DNA of 64,000 nucleotides from Leptobrachium leishanense (GCA_009667805.1 CM019069.1:48194153-48258152), one strand, 5' to 3'. Counted from the stretch's first letter, positions 24,301-39,300 are shown. Notes: generated from the sequence alone by a model not told the origin. Numbers and translations are program-made.

Positions 24301-27300
24301 TTTTTCACGTCTACCGTCAAAAAGTGCGTTGATGCGTCCGAACGCATTTTTTCACGGAAGACGCAATTGCGGTCATACGATGCGCAATTTCGGCCGTGAT
24401 TTTTACGGATCCAAACCAGGAAACTTTGGGTGTCTGGACGTTATGTTGGCCGGAGATGAGCAGCGTCTGACGTCTCCTAATCACGCCGCTATGCGGACGC
24501 AGCGCACTCTGTACGTCAGTACTTGTGGTTCGACGTTCTTGCGAAAATGCGTTTGTTTGCCACTTGCGTTGCGCGCCCGAACTTTCGTGCGGCCGTACTT
24601 CGTGTGTGGGCCTGCGTTGGACGTCATTTGCTGCTACCACAGCCGTAATAAAGTGCGGCTAAACGCACGTTCGCACTGCGTTCGTCTGACCCCAGCCTAA
24701 AATGTACTATATTAATTTTGTAAATAAATGTGTATAAGCATGTGAGAGTTTGGCTCTGAATTTAAGGCCTTTTCTAAAACCGTGAATCAAGTATTGTATC
24801 ACCGATAACAGATACAAGGATGTGATGTCATACCTGGTCTCTCAAGGTTCCATTAACATGTGTAATTATCATATCATTCTTATTTGTTTCAAAGTATCAA
24901 ATGCATTTCATTTGTTTCATTATTGTTTATTTTTTCATTGAATTTTTTTCCCCACTTTCACTTCTATAGGAATTGTTCGGGCAGAGCATAAAAATCTAAC
25001 ATTTGATGACCTGTCATTATTAGAAGATGGTCCTTATGAAACTGGTGGTGAAACCAAACGCAATGCAGATTTAGTTCCCGTTCCATCAAACAGTTACTTA
25101 GGTAATCACGTCGCCAGTGTCCAGGCCACTCCGGTGAAAATTCAGAATATTAGCCGTCTGGTTTCGGCAGAGGACATGGTTATTGTGTGTTGTATGTCCA
25201 AATGGTTAATGAAGCAATAGTAAGCAAAAGGTGTTCATGTTGCTTGTTGGGTTGCAAGATGGTTTCTAATACTCATCGTCGATCCTCCTTGTTATCCTAT
25301 TTGTATTTAGCCTCATAATTAGAATTTTAAATAGAAACAACATCTATTGGTTTTACAGCGACCTGCACACTCTTACGTTTCTTCACCAGGGCCAGATGTA
25401 AGCCGTGAGAGTCGGTTTTCCAGCCTGGGATGTTAAAAATTGATACATGATGTTTGTTGACATTTCTCTCTGTCTTCTCAATTTCTTTATACATTCAACC
25501 GAAGGTATACTGTTTGTGACAACTGTATCCAGTACAGACCCCGACCAATTTTTGTACAAATCTCAGCCACCTAGAGCGAGGGCGAACAGATCTGCAGATG
25601 TGAACGCTAATAGTTATTTAGGTTTGTGGGTGAAGCATGATATCGTTTGGTGACATCATTGTATTGCTGTGATGACATCACCAACCATACAACATTTACG
25701 TGCTGGTGAAGGAGCCAGCTCACTGGATCAATTTCTCCCTTGTACCTAAAGAAATGATCTCGTGTTCCATTTTCCACCCGTTGCATGTGCCATTATTCAG
25801 AGTTTGGTGTTTTGGATACATTGCATTATGTAATGACCATCATAGGACCCTGTTGTGTTTCAGATTTATAGGGGGAATAATGGTTTAGCCATAAATATCG
25901 AACCATGATACGCAAAGCCTCTTTGCGCCATTGACAACTAATTAAGGTATAATATTGGCAATCCAATATTAACGTGAACCAGCACTGTTGTCTATGAATG
26001 CGATACTATTGCTCTTTTTAATCTAACGAGTCATTGCTGCTACTTGTCAAACTATCAAATGACAGTAACATTTAAATTATTGATATGTGACCCCCTGCAC
26101 ACCCCGTAACTTTAGGGAGTGCATGAATGTATCATATATTAATTGCAAACAGTAAATAATTCTAATCACATCTTTTTCATGAAACTGACGGGGAACTAAA
26201 CGATAGACATGCAGGACCAATTCATCCAACTGGTCCCTCTCTGCGCACTCCAATGAGTCACCTTTTCTTTCACCCGCCCATATTCTTCAAAGCTCAGCAA
26301 AACTAATATTAATGGTGCAGTGTTTTTTCATATTAACAAATACATACATATATACATGGCTTAATTTTTTTATAGTATTGGATACATTAGATGAGAGGGT
26401 TATTAAATAAGGAGAAAATAGATATTTTTTCCGAGACTGCCCACGAGAAATGGCTGACTTATATGACCCTAGTCTATGGATGGTAATTAGAATTTGAGTG
26501 CGAAGACAAAGCTCATATGTGAGGCCCATTTTGTTATGCGGATGTTAACCTAATGCAGGCTCCACATTCTCTCTTGGGAGTGTATGAATGAAGGAGTGTA
26601 TTTGTGTGGCATACGTATAGCATTTTGCACTGACATTACACATTTCTATCATGTGATGTGAAGCCCCTTTTTGGGTGAGATCATGTGCAACTGCCTATTT
26701 TATCTAATTATAAAGACACAATTGTTTCAATATTGTTCAGTTCTGCCCTAAACACCAGGTGATATAGTCCATCCCAGGGGTCTAACACTCAAATAATAAG
26801 CGTGGGAACTCTCCAAGATTTCTGCACCACAATTATCCATAGACGTGTCGCACTAAACCCACCACCCAGCTCTCGAATTTCATACACCTGTTTAAATATA
26901 CTGATAAGCTGGGATTTAGGGAATTATTGTGATAATTGTAATTTATTTCTGGTGACTTCCTAAGGAATAATATAACGGAAACTCGATAAAAGCTTCTCGG
27001 TGTGTGTGCCAAAAGGGAACTCGGTTCCCCCTGAAAAAATAGTGGAGGAATTGCATCACACGTTCCTGCTCAACTTGAGTCCATACTAACTAACACTTCC
27101 ATGTCATCATATCACGTGTGCATTTTATCACAGAGAGTTGCCATCTTGGCTATTTCATAAATGGTTTTACTAAGCCGTTGTTGCATGAAATACTCCGAAA
27201 GACTTACCTTATTCCCAGTGATGTGTTGAAGGTTTTCTCATTTGCTCCGTCTGTGCATTTTTAGGATTCTCTTTGGACACTGGTAAAGGGATAACGTCAA

Positions 27301-30300
27301 AGGATGAGCTGACATTTGTCGCTGGGGCCCCGAGAGCCAATCACAGCGGAGCCGTTGTCCTCCTGAAGAAAGAGGCTCCCCATGAAAGAATGTTGTCGGC
27401 TGTGCATATCTTTGAGGGTGAAGGTCTGGCTTCATCTTTTGGTTACGATGTAGCCGTGGTTGATCTTAACAGCGATGGGTAAGTCTTTCTATGCATGTAA
27501 TAAAAGCTCAAACTTTGGTTAAATATCTAGGGCCATATCACAATGCTGGTGCTAACTGAACCAGAGCTGTTGTAAACTTAAAACCTCCATAGGCTATAAT
27601 GGCTCTGGGAAGTTTACAACAGCTCTGGTTAAGTTAGCACCAACTTTGTAATATGGCCCAAAGTGTTCTTTTTAAATCCACCTCCAAGGATTTGAGTAAA
27701 TTAAGGTACAGGTGAAATTCAAAGTATATGAAGTTAAAATGAGAGGCATTTTGGGGAGAAGTGTGGAAAATCAACTTATACCTTAAATAGGGGTACAAGG
27801 GTCCCATTCCAAACTTGGTGCTAACTTATCCAGAGCTGTTGTAAACTTACTAGAGCCATAATAGGCCCATTTTCCTTTCCTAACGCTAAAATGGGGACAC
27901 TAACAGTTGAAACCTGCACCTGCTTGGTATTCCGGGGCAAAGGCGCTACCTCGGCATCTTGCCTTGGAACTCAGCGCTACCTGCAGTGATGCTCACGGTA
28001 GTGCTGCCGCGAGTATCACCTCCTGGAGTCCATAGGACTCCATGGAGGGTTGCGCTTCTAGGCCAGAAGCCCTGCGCAATCTTATTCCCATGAGATCGCA
28101 CGGCGCCGTGGAGTGATTTCGGAGGGAGACTGGGAACTATTTGTCCCCAGTCTCACTCTGCTCGCGGCCAGAAGAAGTGGCAAAACGAGCCACCGTTCTC
28201 ATTGAGGGATGAGACATGACTATTGTATTTATTGGGGGGGGGGGTTAGGAGGTGCTAAATGATTTTGCAAAAGCGGAATCATTTAGCACCAGCTTATAGG
28301 TGTAGCTAAAATTTTGGCTTGCGCACCCCTGCTGTAATTAGTGTTAGGATAAGTAAAGTATGACAGAGTGCTAACCTTAATTACTGATTGCGCATCCTAT
28401 ACTTAACATGGGGAGCGCAAAGTACAGTTATCTCGTGCAAGCTAGCGCATCGGTAGTTGCGCTAAACAGATTTTCCCCCGGTGTACCGTTAGGTAATATG
28501 GGGGTTATGCATTAAAGTCACTTATCCTGGGGTTAATGCTTAGTCATCCGAACGCTACCATTGGTGTTCACTATGGAGTAGATCCGATCTATGGAGTTGT
28601 TACGTTTACGGCAGCTTTGTCTAGTTTGGCACCAACTTTGGAATATTGGCGACGGTTTCTCAACATAAATCTTTTAGCCCTTCTTCTGCACTGTGGACAT
28701 CAAGGACCTCGATTGCTATGCTGAATGACTCTATTCTTGCTTTTTTCAATGGACTGAACTTCTTCCAGCTGATCATTGAAGGGGGGCTGCTATAACATTC
28801 ACACATCATGCATACAAATGTTTGGGTGGAAGTGGTAGAATTACAGTTGCAGAAATGCTTCCCAATTAGTACATTTCTAAGACCGAGAGTGGGATCTCCT
28901 AACATCACCTCTATGGCCAACAGCTTCTAATTAAATGTCTAATTGGCGTAAAAGTCTGCCTTGGCTGCTTTCCTCGATGCATTGAGTGGAAGAATGTACC
29001 ATAAAACGTTGCAATTCCCTTTCTAAAGAGATTCAACTAGAAGCTGACCTTCAATACCTTGAGCTTGTTTCTCACAGGGCTGATACTTTGTCATCTGCAG
29101 AACGTGCCTGAGACTCGAGCAGGATGCTTTGTGTCATAGCATGGGATATCCTTGTACGGAACCCCTCTAATTGTTTTCTATATTTAATGGAGGTTAAATA
29201 AAAGCGCTTATTATACTATGGGGAGTCTACAGACCTCTTTTTCCGAAAGCAAATGTGGTGCCCAGTGACACAAACAGCAGATAAGGATTTGGCAGGAAAA
29301 ACACAGAACGTCTGTCCATTAGTGAGTTGAGGTCTGCTGACATTATGATAATGTTCAGGTCTGGAGCTCGTTTCCTTCCTGTGAGTCAGCCGTTCGTTCC
29401 TCTGCTGTGTGAAGTGAACACAATGGAAAAGATGCAGGTAGTGTACCCACATACAGTTGTGTTCAAAATTATTCAACCCCCAATGCTGTAAAGGGTTTTA
29501 GGGAATTTAGTGTACATTTGTAATTGTATTCAGAATGAAATCCTACAAGGACTTTTTAAAGAACCATATGCAACTAAAATGACATCAATTGGTTTTGTAA
29601 TACAGTAGTAAATGTTTCTTTTTTGAATTCTTTATTGACACAATTATTCAACCCCTTAAAGACTACCACTCTGAAGAACAGAGGTTCATTCAAGTGTTTT
29701 CAATCAGGTATTGAAAACACCTGTGGATGTCATGGAGCAGCAATAAAGCATAATAAGCACCCATTAGGCAGCTTTAAAATGACTGTGATACTCAGCTCCT
29801 TCTAGACATTTACTGGTGTGGTTACAAACATGGTGAAGTCAAGAGAATGGTCCAGGAAGACAAGAGAAGAGGTGATTACTCTTCACAGGAAGGGCAATGG
29901 CTATAAGAAGATTGCAAAGATGTTAAACATACCAAGAGAGACCATAGGAAGCATCATTCGCAAATTCAAGGCAAAGGGCACTGTTGAAACGCTACCTGGT
30001 CGTGGCAGAAAGAAGATGCTGACTTCGACTGCTGTGCGCTACCTGAAGCGTAGAGTGGAGAAAAGTCCCCGTGTGACTGCTGAGGAACTGAGAAAAGATT
30101 TGTCAGATGTGGGTACTGCAGTTTCAGCTCAGACAATACGGCGCACACTGCGTAATGAAGGCCTCCATGCCAGAACTCCCAGGCGCACCCCCTTGCTGTC
30201 TCCAAAGAATAAGAAGAGTCGCCTGCAGTATGCCAAAAGTCATGTGGACAAACCACAGAAGTTTTGGGATAGTGTTCTGTGGACTGATGAAACAAAATTA

Positions 30301-33300
30301 GAACTGTTTGGGCCCATGGATCAACGCTATGTTTGGAGGAGGAAGAACAAGGCCTATGAAGAAAAGAACACCTTGCTTACTGTGAAGCATGGCGGGGGTC
30401 AATCATGCTTTGGGGCTGTTTTGCTTCTGCAGGTACAGGGAAGCTTCAGCGTGTGCAAGGTACCATGAATTCTCTTCAGTACCAGGAGATATTGGATGAC
30501 AATGTGATGCAGTCCGTCACAAACCTGAGGCTTGGGAGACGTTGGACCTTTCAACAGGACAATGATCCCAAGCATACCTCCAAGTCCACTAGAGCATGGT
30601 TGCAGATTAAAGGCTGGAACATTTTGGAGTGGCCATCGCAGTCACCTGACTTAAATCCGATTGAGAACCCCTGGTGGGACTTAAAGAAAGCAGTAGCAGT
30701 GCGCAAGCCTAAGAATGTGACTGAACTGGAGGCTTTTGCCCATGACGAATGGGCGAAGATACCCGTAGATCGCTGCAAGACACTTGTGTCAAGCTATGCT
30801 TCACGTTTAAAAGCTGTTAGTACTTAGTACAACATCCTTTTACAGTTATAAGATTGAATGTCACTTGGGGGTTGAATAAAACTGATAATGATGTGAGCAC
30901 AGAAAATACATTTGTGGTTATTTCATTATAAATGTTATGTTATATTTGTCTGACCTACACGTGCCTCTTTGATTTAATTGTAAGCAAGATGACTGAATGA
31001 TCAAAATCAATGTCAAACTGGCCAAAACACTCAATTTCAGTGGGGGTTGAATAATTTTGAACACAGCTGTAGAAATATATCATATTGAGTATGCTATATA
31101 ATGATGATACGTACAACAATCTCAAATCTACATATAAACAAGATACAGAACACTCTGCTTGGTAATACTATTAGAGATTAAAAAATAACATTAGCGGGGG
31201 ATACATTAATACAGATAGTGACTGAGTCACATATTGTGATCATAAGGTGTTTAAGCCTGCCACAACATCAATGTACTCCACCAAAGCAGGTCCCTATATC
31301 TATATATATATATATATACAGAATAGCAGTAAAGGCACTCCAAGGACTTGTGAATGTATCAGCAAACAGATCTGCTGGCTAGTTTGTATACATGCAAGCT
31401 GAAGTACCAGCCTCTATGATATATTGGAGTCCATGAGTGTAAGATTCATGTAGCGGTTTATATGTATGAATAGATACATACATATATTTACATGCACACA
31501 GAGGCGTTACTAGAAACCTCAGGGCCCAGCTGCAGGAACCATGACGCCCCCCCCCACCCTAGGCAAAAACATATTTTGTCCCCCCTCCCGTCAACATGCA
31601 TTTGTCCCCTCCAGGTCCACAATGTTGACTTCAGACAGTGTCCCATTTTTTTCAGGTTCAGTCCATCCCATTTTTAATGTAATGTGCACTATGTGTATCA
31701 CACAGAGCTCCACAGCAATAAACCTCACAGTAATGTGCAGTGTTTATGAGTGTATCACAGAGCTCCACAGCAATGTGCAGTGTGTATGAGGGTATCACAG
31801 AGCTCCACAGCAATGTGCAGTGTGTATGAACGTATCAGAGATCCACAGCAATAAAACTCACAGTAATGTGCAATGTGCATCAGTGTAAATCACAGAGGTT
31901 TGCAGCAACAAAACTCACAGTAATATGTGGTGTGTATCACAGAGCTCTAAAGTAAAACAGGCGAGTGTGGGCCCCCCGACTCAAGGGCCCAGGTGCGGTG
32001 GCACCCTCTGCACCCCTGGTAGTTACGCCCCTGCACGCACACATGCTGAATGAAATATGTATATAATTTTCCACTCTGTATATTGTGGTTTGCTCGTGTT
32101 ATCTGATTAAACATGTGTATATTTGTGGGAAATCCCTGCTGTTGCACACAAAAACTAAAAGCTTCTGTTCATCCATTATACACTTATGAGTTAATCAAAA
32201 TCATGTCACAGTAAGTGCCTGCTGATTATTAAATGATTGCGTATGAGATTAAAACCAATGTACAAATTACAATTGACCTGAATAAAAATGGCAATAATAA
32301 ATACAGGAGAGGTATTCTTTCTTTCAAAGAAAGCGTAATACCATTGTCCAGAGGAGAGCTGGTAACACTTTGAGGGTTATCCAAAGAGATCCGAATTGCT
32401 TGAGAAAGGTAACCGAACGCTGAAAATCAGCATTCGGTTACCTTTCCTGGCCATTCGGCTATCCAGAGAGCAGGCAATTCTCCAAATCCTGGCGAATTGC
32501 CTGAACATACGGTGCCTGTTCGGTCCCTGTTCGAGGGCAGTGAAATCCCCATGAAAAAGCACTGCTTCGGCTATTCAGAGAACACAAACCAGCAGTGAAA
32601 GGTTCCCCTAATGCCCTGCCATTCGGTGGTTTAATTCGGCAAATTTATTCAGGAGAATCCCATAGGCTTCAATGTTAAAAATATTCCCGTTTTAATTCAA
32701 TATCTAATAAACCGTTCATTATAAAATTCTGCAGCAAAAAGTCTCTTTATTTATAGATTTTTTAGGATACTTTAAGCATTTTTCTGAATTTTTTAAAAAA
32801 AAATTAAAAGTCCGATTTTTTTTTAATTTTTTTTTCAGTTTGCTTATTTTTTTTGTAACAGCCCTCTTTATTATCATTCCCTGGACCTCCTGTGAAAATT
32901 TCAGACATTTTCGCTCAGTAGTTTCTTTGCAAACAGCGTTTCTTTTTCCCAGATTCATACAAATGGTTTTTCTAATTTATTCACTGCCTCCTCTACGTCA
33001 CAGCTGCTTCGGCTCTGTGTGATTCGGCTCCTTTTCGGCTCCTGTTCGGCTCCTGTTCGGGTTTTTCGAAGGTTAATCCAGATGTTTTTGCTTGTTTTCA
33101 GCGTGCATTCGGTTAGTTTTCGGTGAGTTTACGGCAGCTTTTCCCTGCAATTCGGGGACCCTGTGCTGTTTGCTGAATACACCGCAGGGTCACCGAAATG
33201 CAATCGGCAAAAGGAACCGAATTGAAGAGAACGAAAAGTCACCGAACGTGCGGTGACGTTTCGAATCTCTTTGGATAACCCTGTTTGTTTTACATTTTTT

Positions 33301-36300
33301 AGCTTAGACATTCCATTAGTGAACATTTCATTGACTGTATAAGAACTCGTCCCTTCCAGGACGCAGTAACAAGTACAGGGAAAAAATGTTACAAAACTAA
33401 ATATAAATTATTTTTATTTGAAAAGAAAATATAATTTTATAAAATAAATTAATAGGAAGGATCAAGATTTAGAAAAAACGACAGAACTAGACACTAGCTT
33501 TATATTCAGTTGTCCTGTAACTAATCCTAATACACTGATGCCTACGGGGCTGTTCATCATGTCCTTCGCCCCGCTGATTATTGTGTGACAGCTTGGTTGT
33601 TACAATCTAACAACAGTTGTCAGGATTCTCTTTCAAAACTCAATGAAACAAACAAATGTCCTCTTCTTTCCTTTAGGTGGCAGGATATTGTTGTCGGCGC
33701 CCCTCAGCATTTTGATAAAAATGACAAAGAAATAGGAGGGGCTATCTATGTATACATCAATCAAAATGGAAAGTGGAACGATGTCAAGCCAATCCGCATC
33801 GAAGGAACCAAGGACTCCATGTTTGGCATTTCAGTAAAGAATATCGGAGATGTGAATCAGGATGGATATTCAGGTGAGAATAACAAGGGAATCTTTGTTT
33901 GATTAGAAAACATACAGGGTTATTCAGAGAGAAGTGAAATCCAGGAGAATGACTGGAGAAGTGAAAATTCTAGGTCAAAATAGCCAAACCAGAAAAATTC
34001 TCCCATTTATCTCACTTTCCAATCCGCTATTTGGTAGATTGTTCATTCTCCTGCCAATTCTCCTGCTTTTCACTTCTCTCTGAATAACCCTGATATGAAT
34101 GTTGTAAATATCGATGCTTTTTAGTTGACTTCAGTAAAAGTTTTTTTCCGAGTGTTCTGTTGCACACTGAAATGGTGAATCTTCTTCCTAGACATTGCAG
34201 TTGGAGCACCTTATGATGATGAATTCGGGAAAGTATATGTATTCCAAGGGTCAAAAAATGGGATTAATAAAAAACCATCTCAGGTAAGGGCTTGGTACCT
34301 TTCATGCTCTTGCTTTTATTATTTTTTTTAGTCTAATCTCCTTTAAAAACGTTGTGCTCCATTAAACACATTCTGCATTCCAAGAAAAGCTACTGCCAAA
34401 CCACCCATGATTAGTGAACCTGTCACCTCAATGTTAATGCTGACGTGTGTAATGACTGTCATTTATATGTCTATCATGGACTGACCTATGGGCAAACTGG
34501 GCAACTTCCAGATTCCCAGTAGGTCGCAATGGTCAGGAGTCGGAACAACTGGGGAAGTTAAAGTAATGGTCCATGTAAGCCCTGAAATATCAAGGTGTGG
34601 GCTGGTAGGAAGACCAATATAGCTCTTTGGTTTGCCGACAGAAGGTCCTGGTTGGACCAGACCAGATCTTTATCTTGTGATTAAATTAAGATGATTTTAG
34701 TTATTTGCTGGATAAGGAAGAGATGTTTATATTTTTCTTGTGTATATGTGTTGGAGTTATACCAAGACCATTTGACATTCTCCTGGTTTTACCAATTATA
34801 TTTTTTTTTAGATATTTTCCTCTTACTAACACAGATGTGGGGCATGTCGTCATGTCTTCAATGAGTTCTAGTTGGTACACACAGTTTTGCCAGATAAAAG
34901 TAATAATTCTCTCCTATTCGGTAACATTTTCACTTTTTTCCCTCAAACCAAAGATTATAGAGGGCAGAAGCACAAATACCAAGTCTTTCGGCTATTCCGT
35001 CGCTGGAAACATGGATCTCGACAGAAATACCTACCCAGATATCGCTGTTGGTTCCTTGTCAGATTCTATAAATGTATTCAGGTAAAACCAGAAGACAACT
35101 ATGTAACAAGAACTCATGTGTGGGAATGTGTCACATCTGTATGTGGACGTTTACATCTGGTTCTGCGGCTTTGTTTAGGTCACGTCCTGTTATCAACATC
35201 AAGAAGACCATTAAAGTCACTCCAGATAAGATCGACTACTACCAGAAAAACTGCAACTCTCTTGGGGCTGGTTCGGGTGTTCTCAATAGCATCTGGTAGG
35301 TAACTCTGTGCTTTTCCCGAAAATAGACATTTTGTCACAAACGTATTTCAGCGACTGCATTGTGAAAATCGTTAAATGTCAGGTTATGCTTTTTAGATGG
35401 TGTTATAACGAATTATGGCAATGTTGAGGATTGTTCGTGTATATGGTAGCAAAATCTTTAAAAAAATTCTGACCTGACCAAAATATTTTTTATTTTGATT
35501 TACTAAAGAATTCCAAAATTATCTACGTTTCATGGCATCTACTTTACCAGCATGAGGAGATACAATGTATTGAACTATGGGGTATTATTTACCAAGGGCT
35601 CTATTCCATCCCTGGTGCTAACTTAACCAGAGTTGTTGTAAACTTCCCAGAGCCATTATAGCCTATGGAGGTTTTAAGTTTACAGCAGCTCTGGTTAAGT
35701 TTACACCAGGGTTGGTATAGGGCCTCGAGTGTGCTCCTGCTCTTTAAAGCATTGTATGTCCCCACTATGACATTATTGTACAACAGAAAAGTATTGAGCT
35801 CTCCACGTCCTTCTACCTTTAGCAGCGGCGTAGCATGGGTTGTCAGCGCCCGGGGCAAGGCAAGAATTGTGCGCCCCCAACCTGTAGACACGATAACACA
35901 CCCTGATTCCCTTCCACCAGTAGAGTATTGACCCCCCCCAGTTACCCCACTAGCACATGTTTTGTATATTAACAAAATACTATAAAAAAAATTAAACACA
36001 CATGCTCCCCACGCTACACCACTGCTACCAGTCACCCTGTCCCAGTATACCCGAGCATAGTTCCACTCTCACACTATACCCAGTCACTCTCTCCCAGTTC
36101 CCCAGTCACTCTCTCCCAGTTCCCCCAGTCACTCCCTCCCAATACCCACAATTTCTCCCAGTACCTCCAGTCACTCTCTCTCTCCCAGTACCCTAGTCAC
36201 TCTCTCCCAGTACCCCCAGACACTCTCTCTCTCAACTATCTATCCAAGTACTCCCAGTCACACTCTCCCAGGATCCCCAGTCATTCTCTCCCTTAACCTC

Positions 36301-39300
36301 CAGTCACCCTCTCCCCGTACCCCCTCACTGTGTGTTGGTCACGTTGCTCTGGTGTCACACTGTGTCACCTATCTGCATGGAGTTGCTGGTGGCCTGGGGG
36401 GGAGCTATCCAGGGGGCTAAGTGGAGACCGGATTTTAAATGAGCTGCAGGACAGGCACCTCCCTCCCTCTTTGCTGTTCAGCGGCTGCAGGGCTGTCAGC
36501 GGTGTGGCCTGGCACAGGACTTCAAGGGGGGCTGACAAGCGTGATACAGGGTGTTCTGTCGGATAATGCTGCGCTGCTTCACGTGACTCATGTCAGCATT
36601 AAGGTGGAGTCAGGACAGAATTTTCTGTCCTGATCCTCCCTTCCCGACACTGAGTGCTAAGTCACCGCCGGCACCGTAAAACAGGCGGCTGCCCATGCAA
36701 GGGCCTCTCACGGACACCAGTGTCCATGAGCAGACACCTTGCTTATACTGAAATTTTGCGCCCCCTAAGAAAATTGCGCCCGGGGCGACCGCCCCCGAGG
36801 CCCCCCTCACGCTACGCCACTGACCTTTAGCCTTTCTTTTTGATTAGTTCAGGCAAAAGAACAGATACATAAAGCCTGTTCAAGGTTTTAGGCTGGGGTC
36901 AGACGAACGCCGTGCGAACGTGCGTTTAGCCGCACTTTATTATGGCCGTGGTAGCCACAAATGACGTCCAACGCAGGCTCACACACGAAGTACTGCCGCA
37001 CGAAAGTTCGGCCGCGCAACGCAAGCGGCAAACGAACACATTTTTGCAAAAATGTCAAACCGCTAGTACTGACGTACAGAGTACGCTGCGTCCGCATAGC
37101 AGCGTGTGTGCGTGATTAGGAGACGTCAGACGCTGCTAATGTCCGGCCTACATAACGTCCAGACACCCAAAGTTTCCTGGTTTGGATCCGTATGAAATCA
37201 CGGCTGTGATGCATCGTATGATCCCTATCCTGTGTTCTGTGAAAAAGTACATACATGGATCCGGACGCACTTTTTTATGGATGATGTGAAAAATGCGTTT
37301 GTCTGACCCTAGCCTTAGACTGCGAAAGTTAGCATTTACGGAGTAGTGGTAATCATGGCTTGCATCCAATAGCAGTTGACTATTCTAACTTTTTAATTTC
37401 CTCCAAGGGAAATACTCCACCACATTGTACTGATTTACATTGTATATGTCGACCTTCTTATTTCATACATTTATTGGCAATATCTATTCCGCTCTCCTCT
37501 TAATACAAAGAGGTTTTGCATACTAGAATGCATTCATCTCACACCAAGTATATCCCCAGCATTGGTGTTTATTCAGTATATCGTGACTTATAGAGTGGCG
37601 GCCGCGGCAAATGGCAAAAAGGTATCGTCAATCTAAACCGACCTCTAGAATTTCAACTCCGCTCACGCAACTGTTTTAATGAATGCACTACCATGTGTAA
37701 TACAAAAAGTGGAAATAGGTGAGGGACTCTCTCCTTCCACCTTTTCGAGACTATTTAAAATAAAAGATCCTTGGAGTTTCGTCATGAAGACATCTTGTTA
37801 CAGCTTAACACTGAGGGCTCTATTCCAACCCTAACGGGGAAAGCCGGTAGCGTCCCCATTCTAGCATTCGATTTCGGGACAGGAGCTACCTCTGTTCCTT
37901 AACCCAGGAACGAAGCTCTACCCACGTTGATACTCGTGATAGCGCTTCCGCAAGTATCACCTCCTGGAAACCATAGGACTCAATGGAGCGTTGCGCTGCC
38001 GGGACGCGCGCCCTCCACTATCTCATGAGAATGTGCAGCACCGCAGAGTGATCGTGGAGGGAGAGTGGGGACTATTTGTCCCCCGTCTCACTCTGCTCCT
38101 GACGGCAAGAAGCGGCGCATCAGGCCACCGTTCTCGCCGCGGGATGAGAGGGGTGTATCGTATTTATGGAGGGGGGTTTAGGAGGTGCTACATGATTCTT
38201 TAAAAGCGGGATGAGTCAACACCAGCTTTTAGATGTCGCTAAATATTTTGTTAGCGCATCGACGCGGTAATTAGTGCTAGGACTTTGTAATACCTTACTT
38301 ATCCTAGCGCTATTTACTGATTGCGCATCCTATACTTAACATGGGAAGCGTAAAGTACAGTGAGCTCCAGCAATCACTGATGCGCTAACGGATTTTATAG
38401 GGGTTTAGCGTTGGGAATGTAATACGGGGGGCATGCATTAAAGTCACATATCCAGGTGTTAACGCTTTCTCATCTGAACGGTAACCTTAGCATTCACTAG
38501 GGAATAGGGCCCGGAGATGGCTACTCTGTATACTCAGTGCATTTGAGAATTGCATCTACCTTTATGCTCCGTCATATTAACCTCCCTGACGGTTTTCCCG
38601 AGTGTGGCTCGGGGTTAACTTTTTGTACTGAAAGCAGTATCCCCGAGCCACACTCGGGCTGGATACTTACATGTCCTGCACTCCCTCGCTGATCCTGCAG
38701 TCTCCTCCAGCCGCTCGCAACGTCACACGGCCTGGATCTCTTCTCGCGAGGAGTGAAACCAGGAAGTGTGATGTCGCGATCGACTGCAGTGTGACTGCGG
38801 GGACAACGAGGGAGCGCAGGACATGTAAGTATCGGCCCGAGTGTGACTGCGGGGACAGCGAGGGAGCGCAGGACATGTGAGTATCGGCCCGAGTGACTGC
38901 AGGGACAGCGAGGGAGCGCAGGGACATGTAAGTATCGGCCCGAGTGTGACTGCGGGGACAGAGAGGGAGCGCAGGACATGTAAGTATCAGCCCGAGTGTG
39001 ACTGCGGGGACAGAGAGGGAGCGCAGGACATGTAAGTATCAGCCCGAGTGTGACTGCGGGGACAGCGAGGGAGCGCAAGACATGTAAGTATCGGCCCGAG
39101 TGTGGCTGCGGGGACAGCGAGGGAGCGCAAGACATGTAAGTATCGGCCCGAGTGTGGCTGCGGGGACAGCGAGGGAGCGCAAGACATGTAAGTATCGGCC
39201 CGAGTGTGGCTGCGGGGACAGCGAGGGAGCGCATGACATGTAAGTATCGGCCCGAGTGTGACTGCGGGGATACCGCTTTCAGTATTGAAAGTTAACCCCT

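Noticed and set aside
25622..27264. A second X-type cassette exon
   Set aside because: No open segment with AG and GT borders and propeller-like sequence was seen in intron 6.
38800..39270. Regular 52-bp repeats that might look like a CRISPR array
   Set aside because: The units are directly adjacent with no unique spacers, and the DNA is from a vertebrate.
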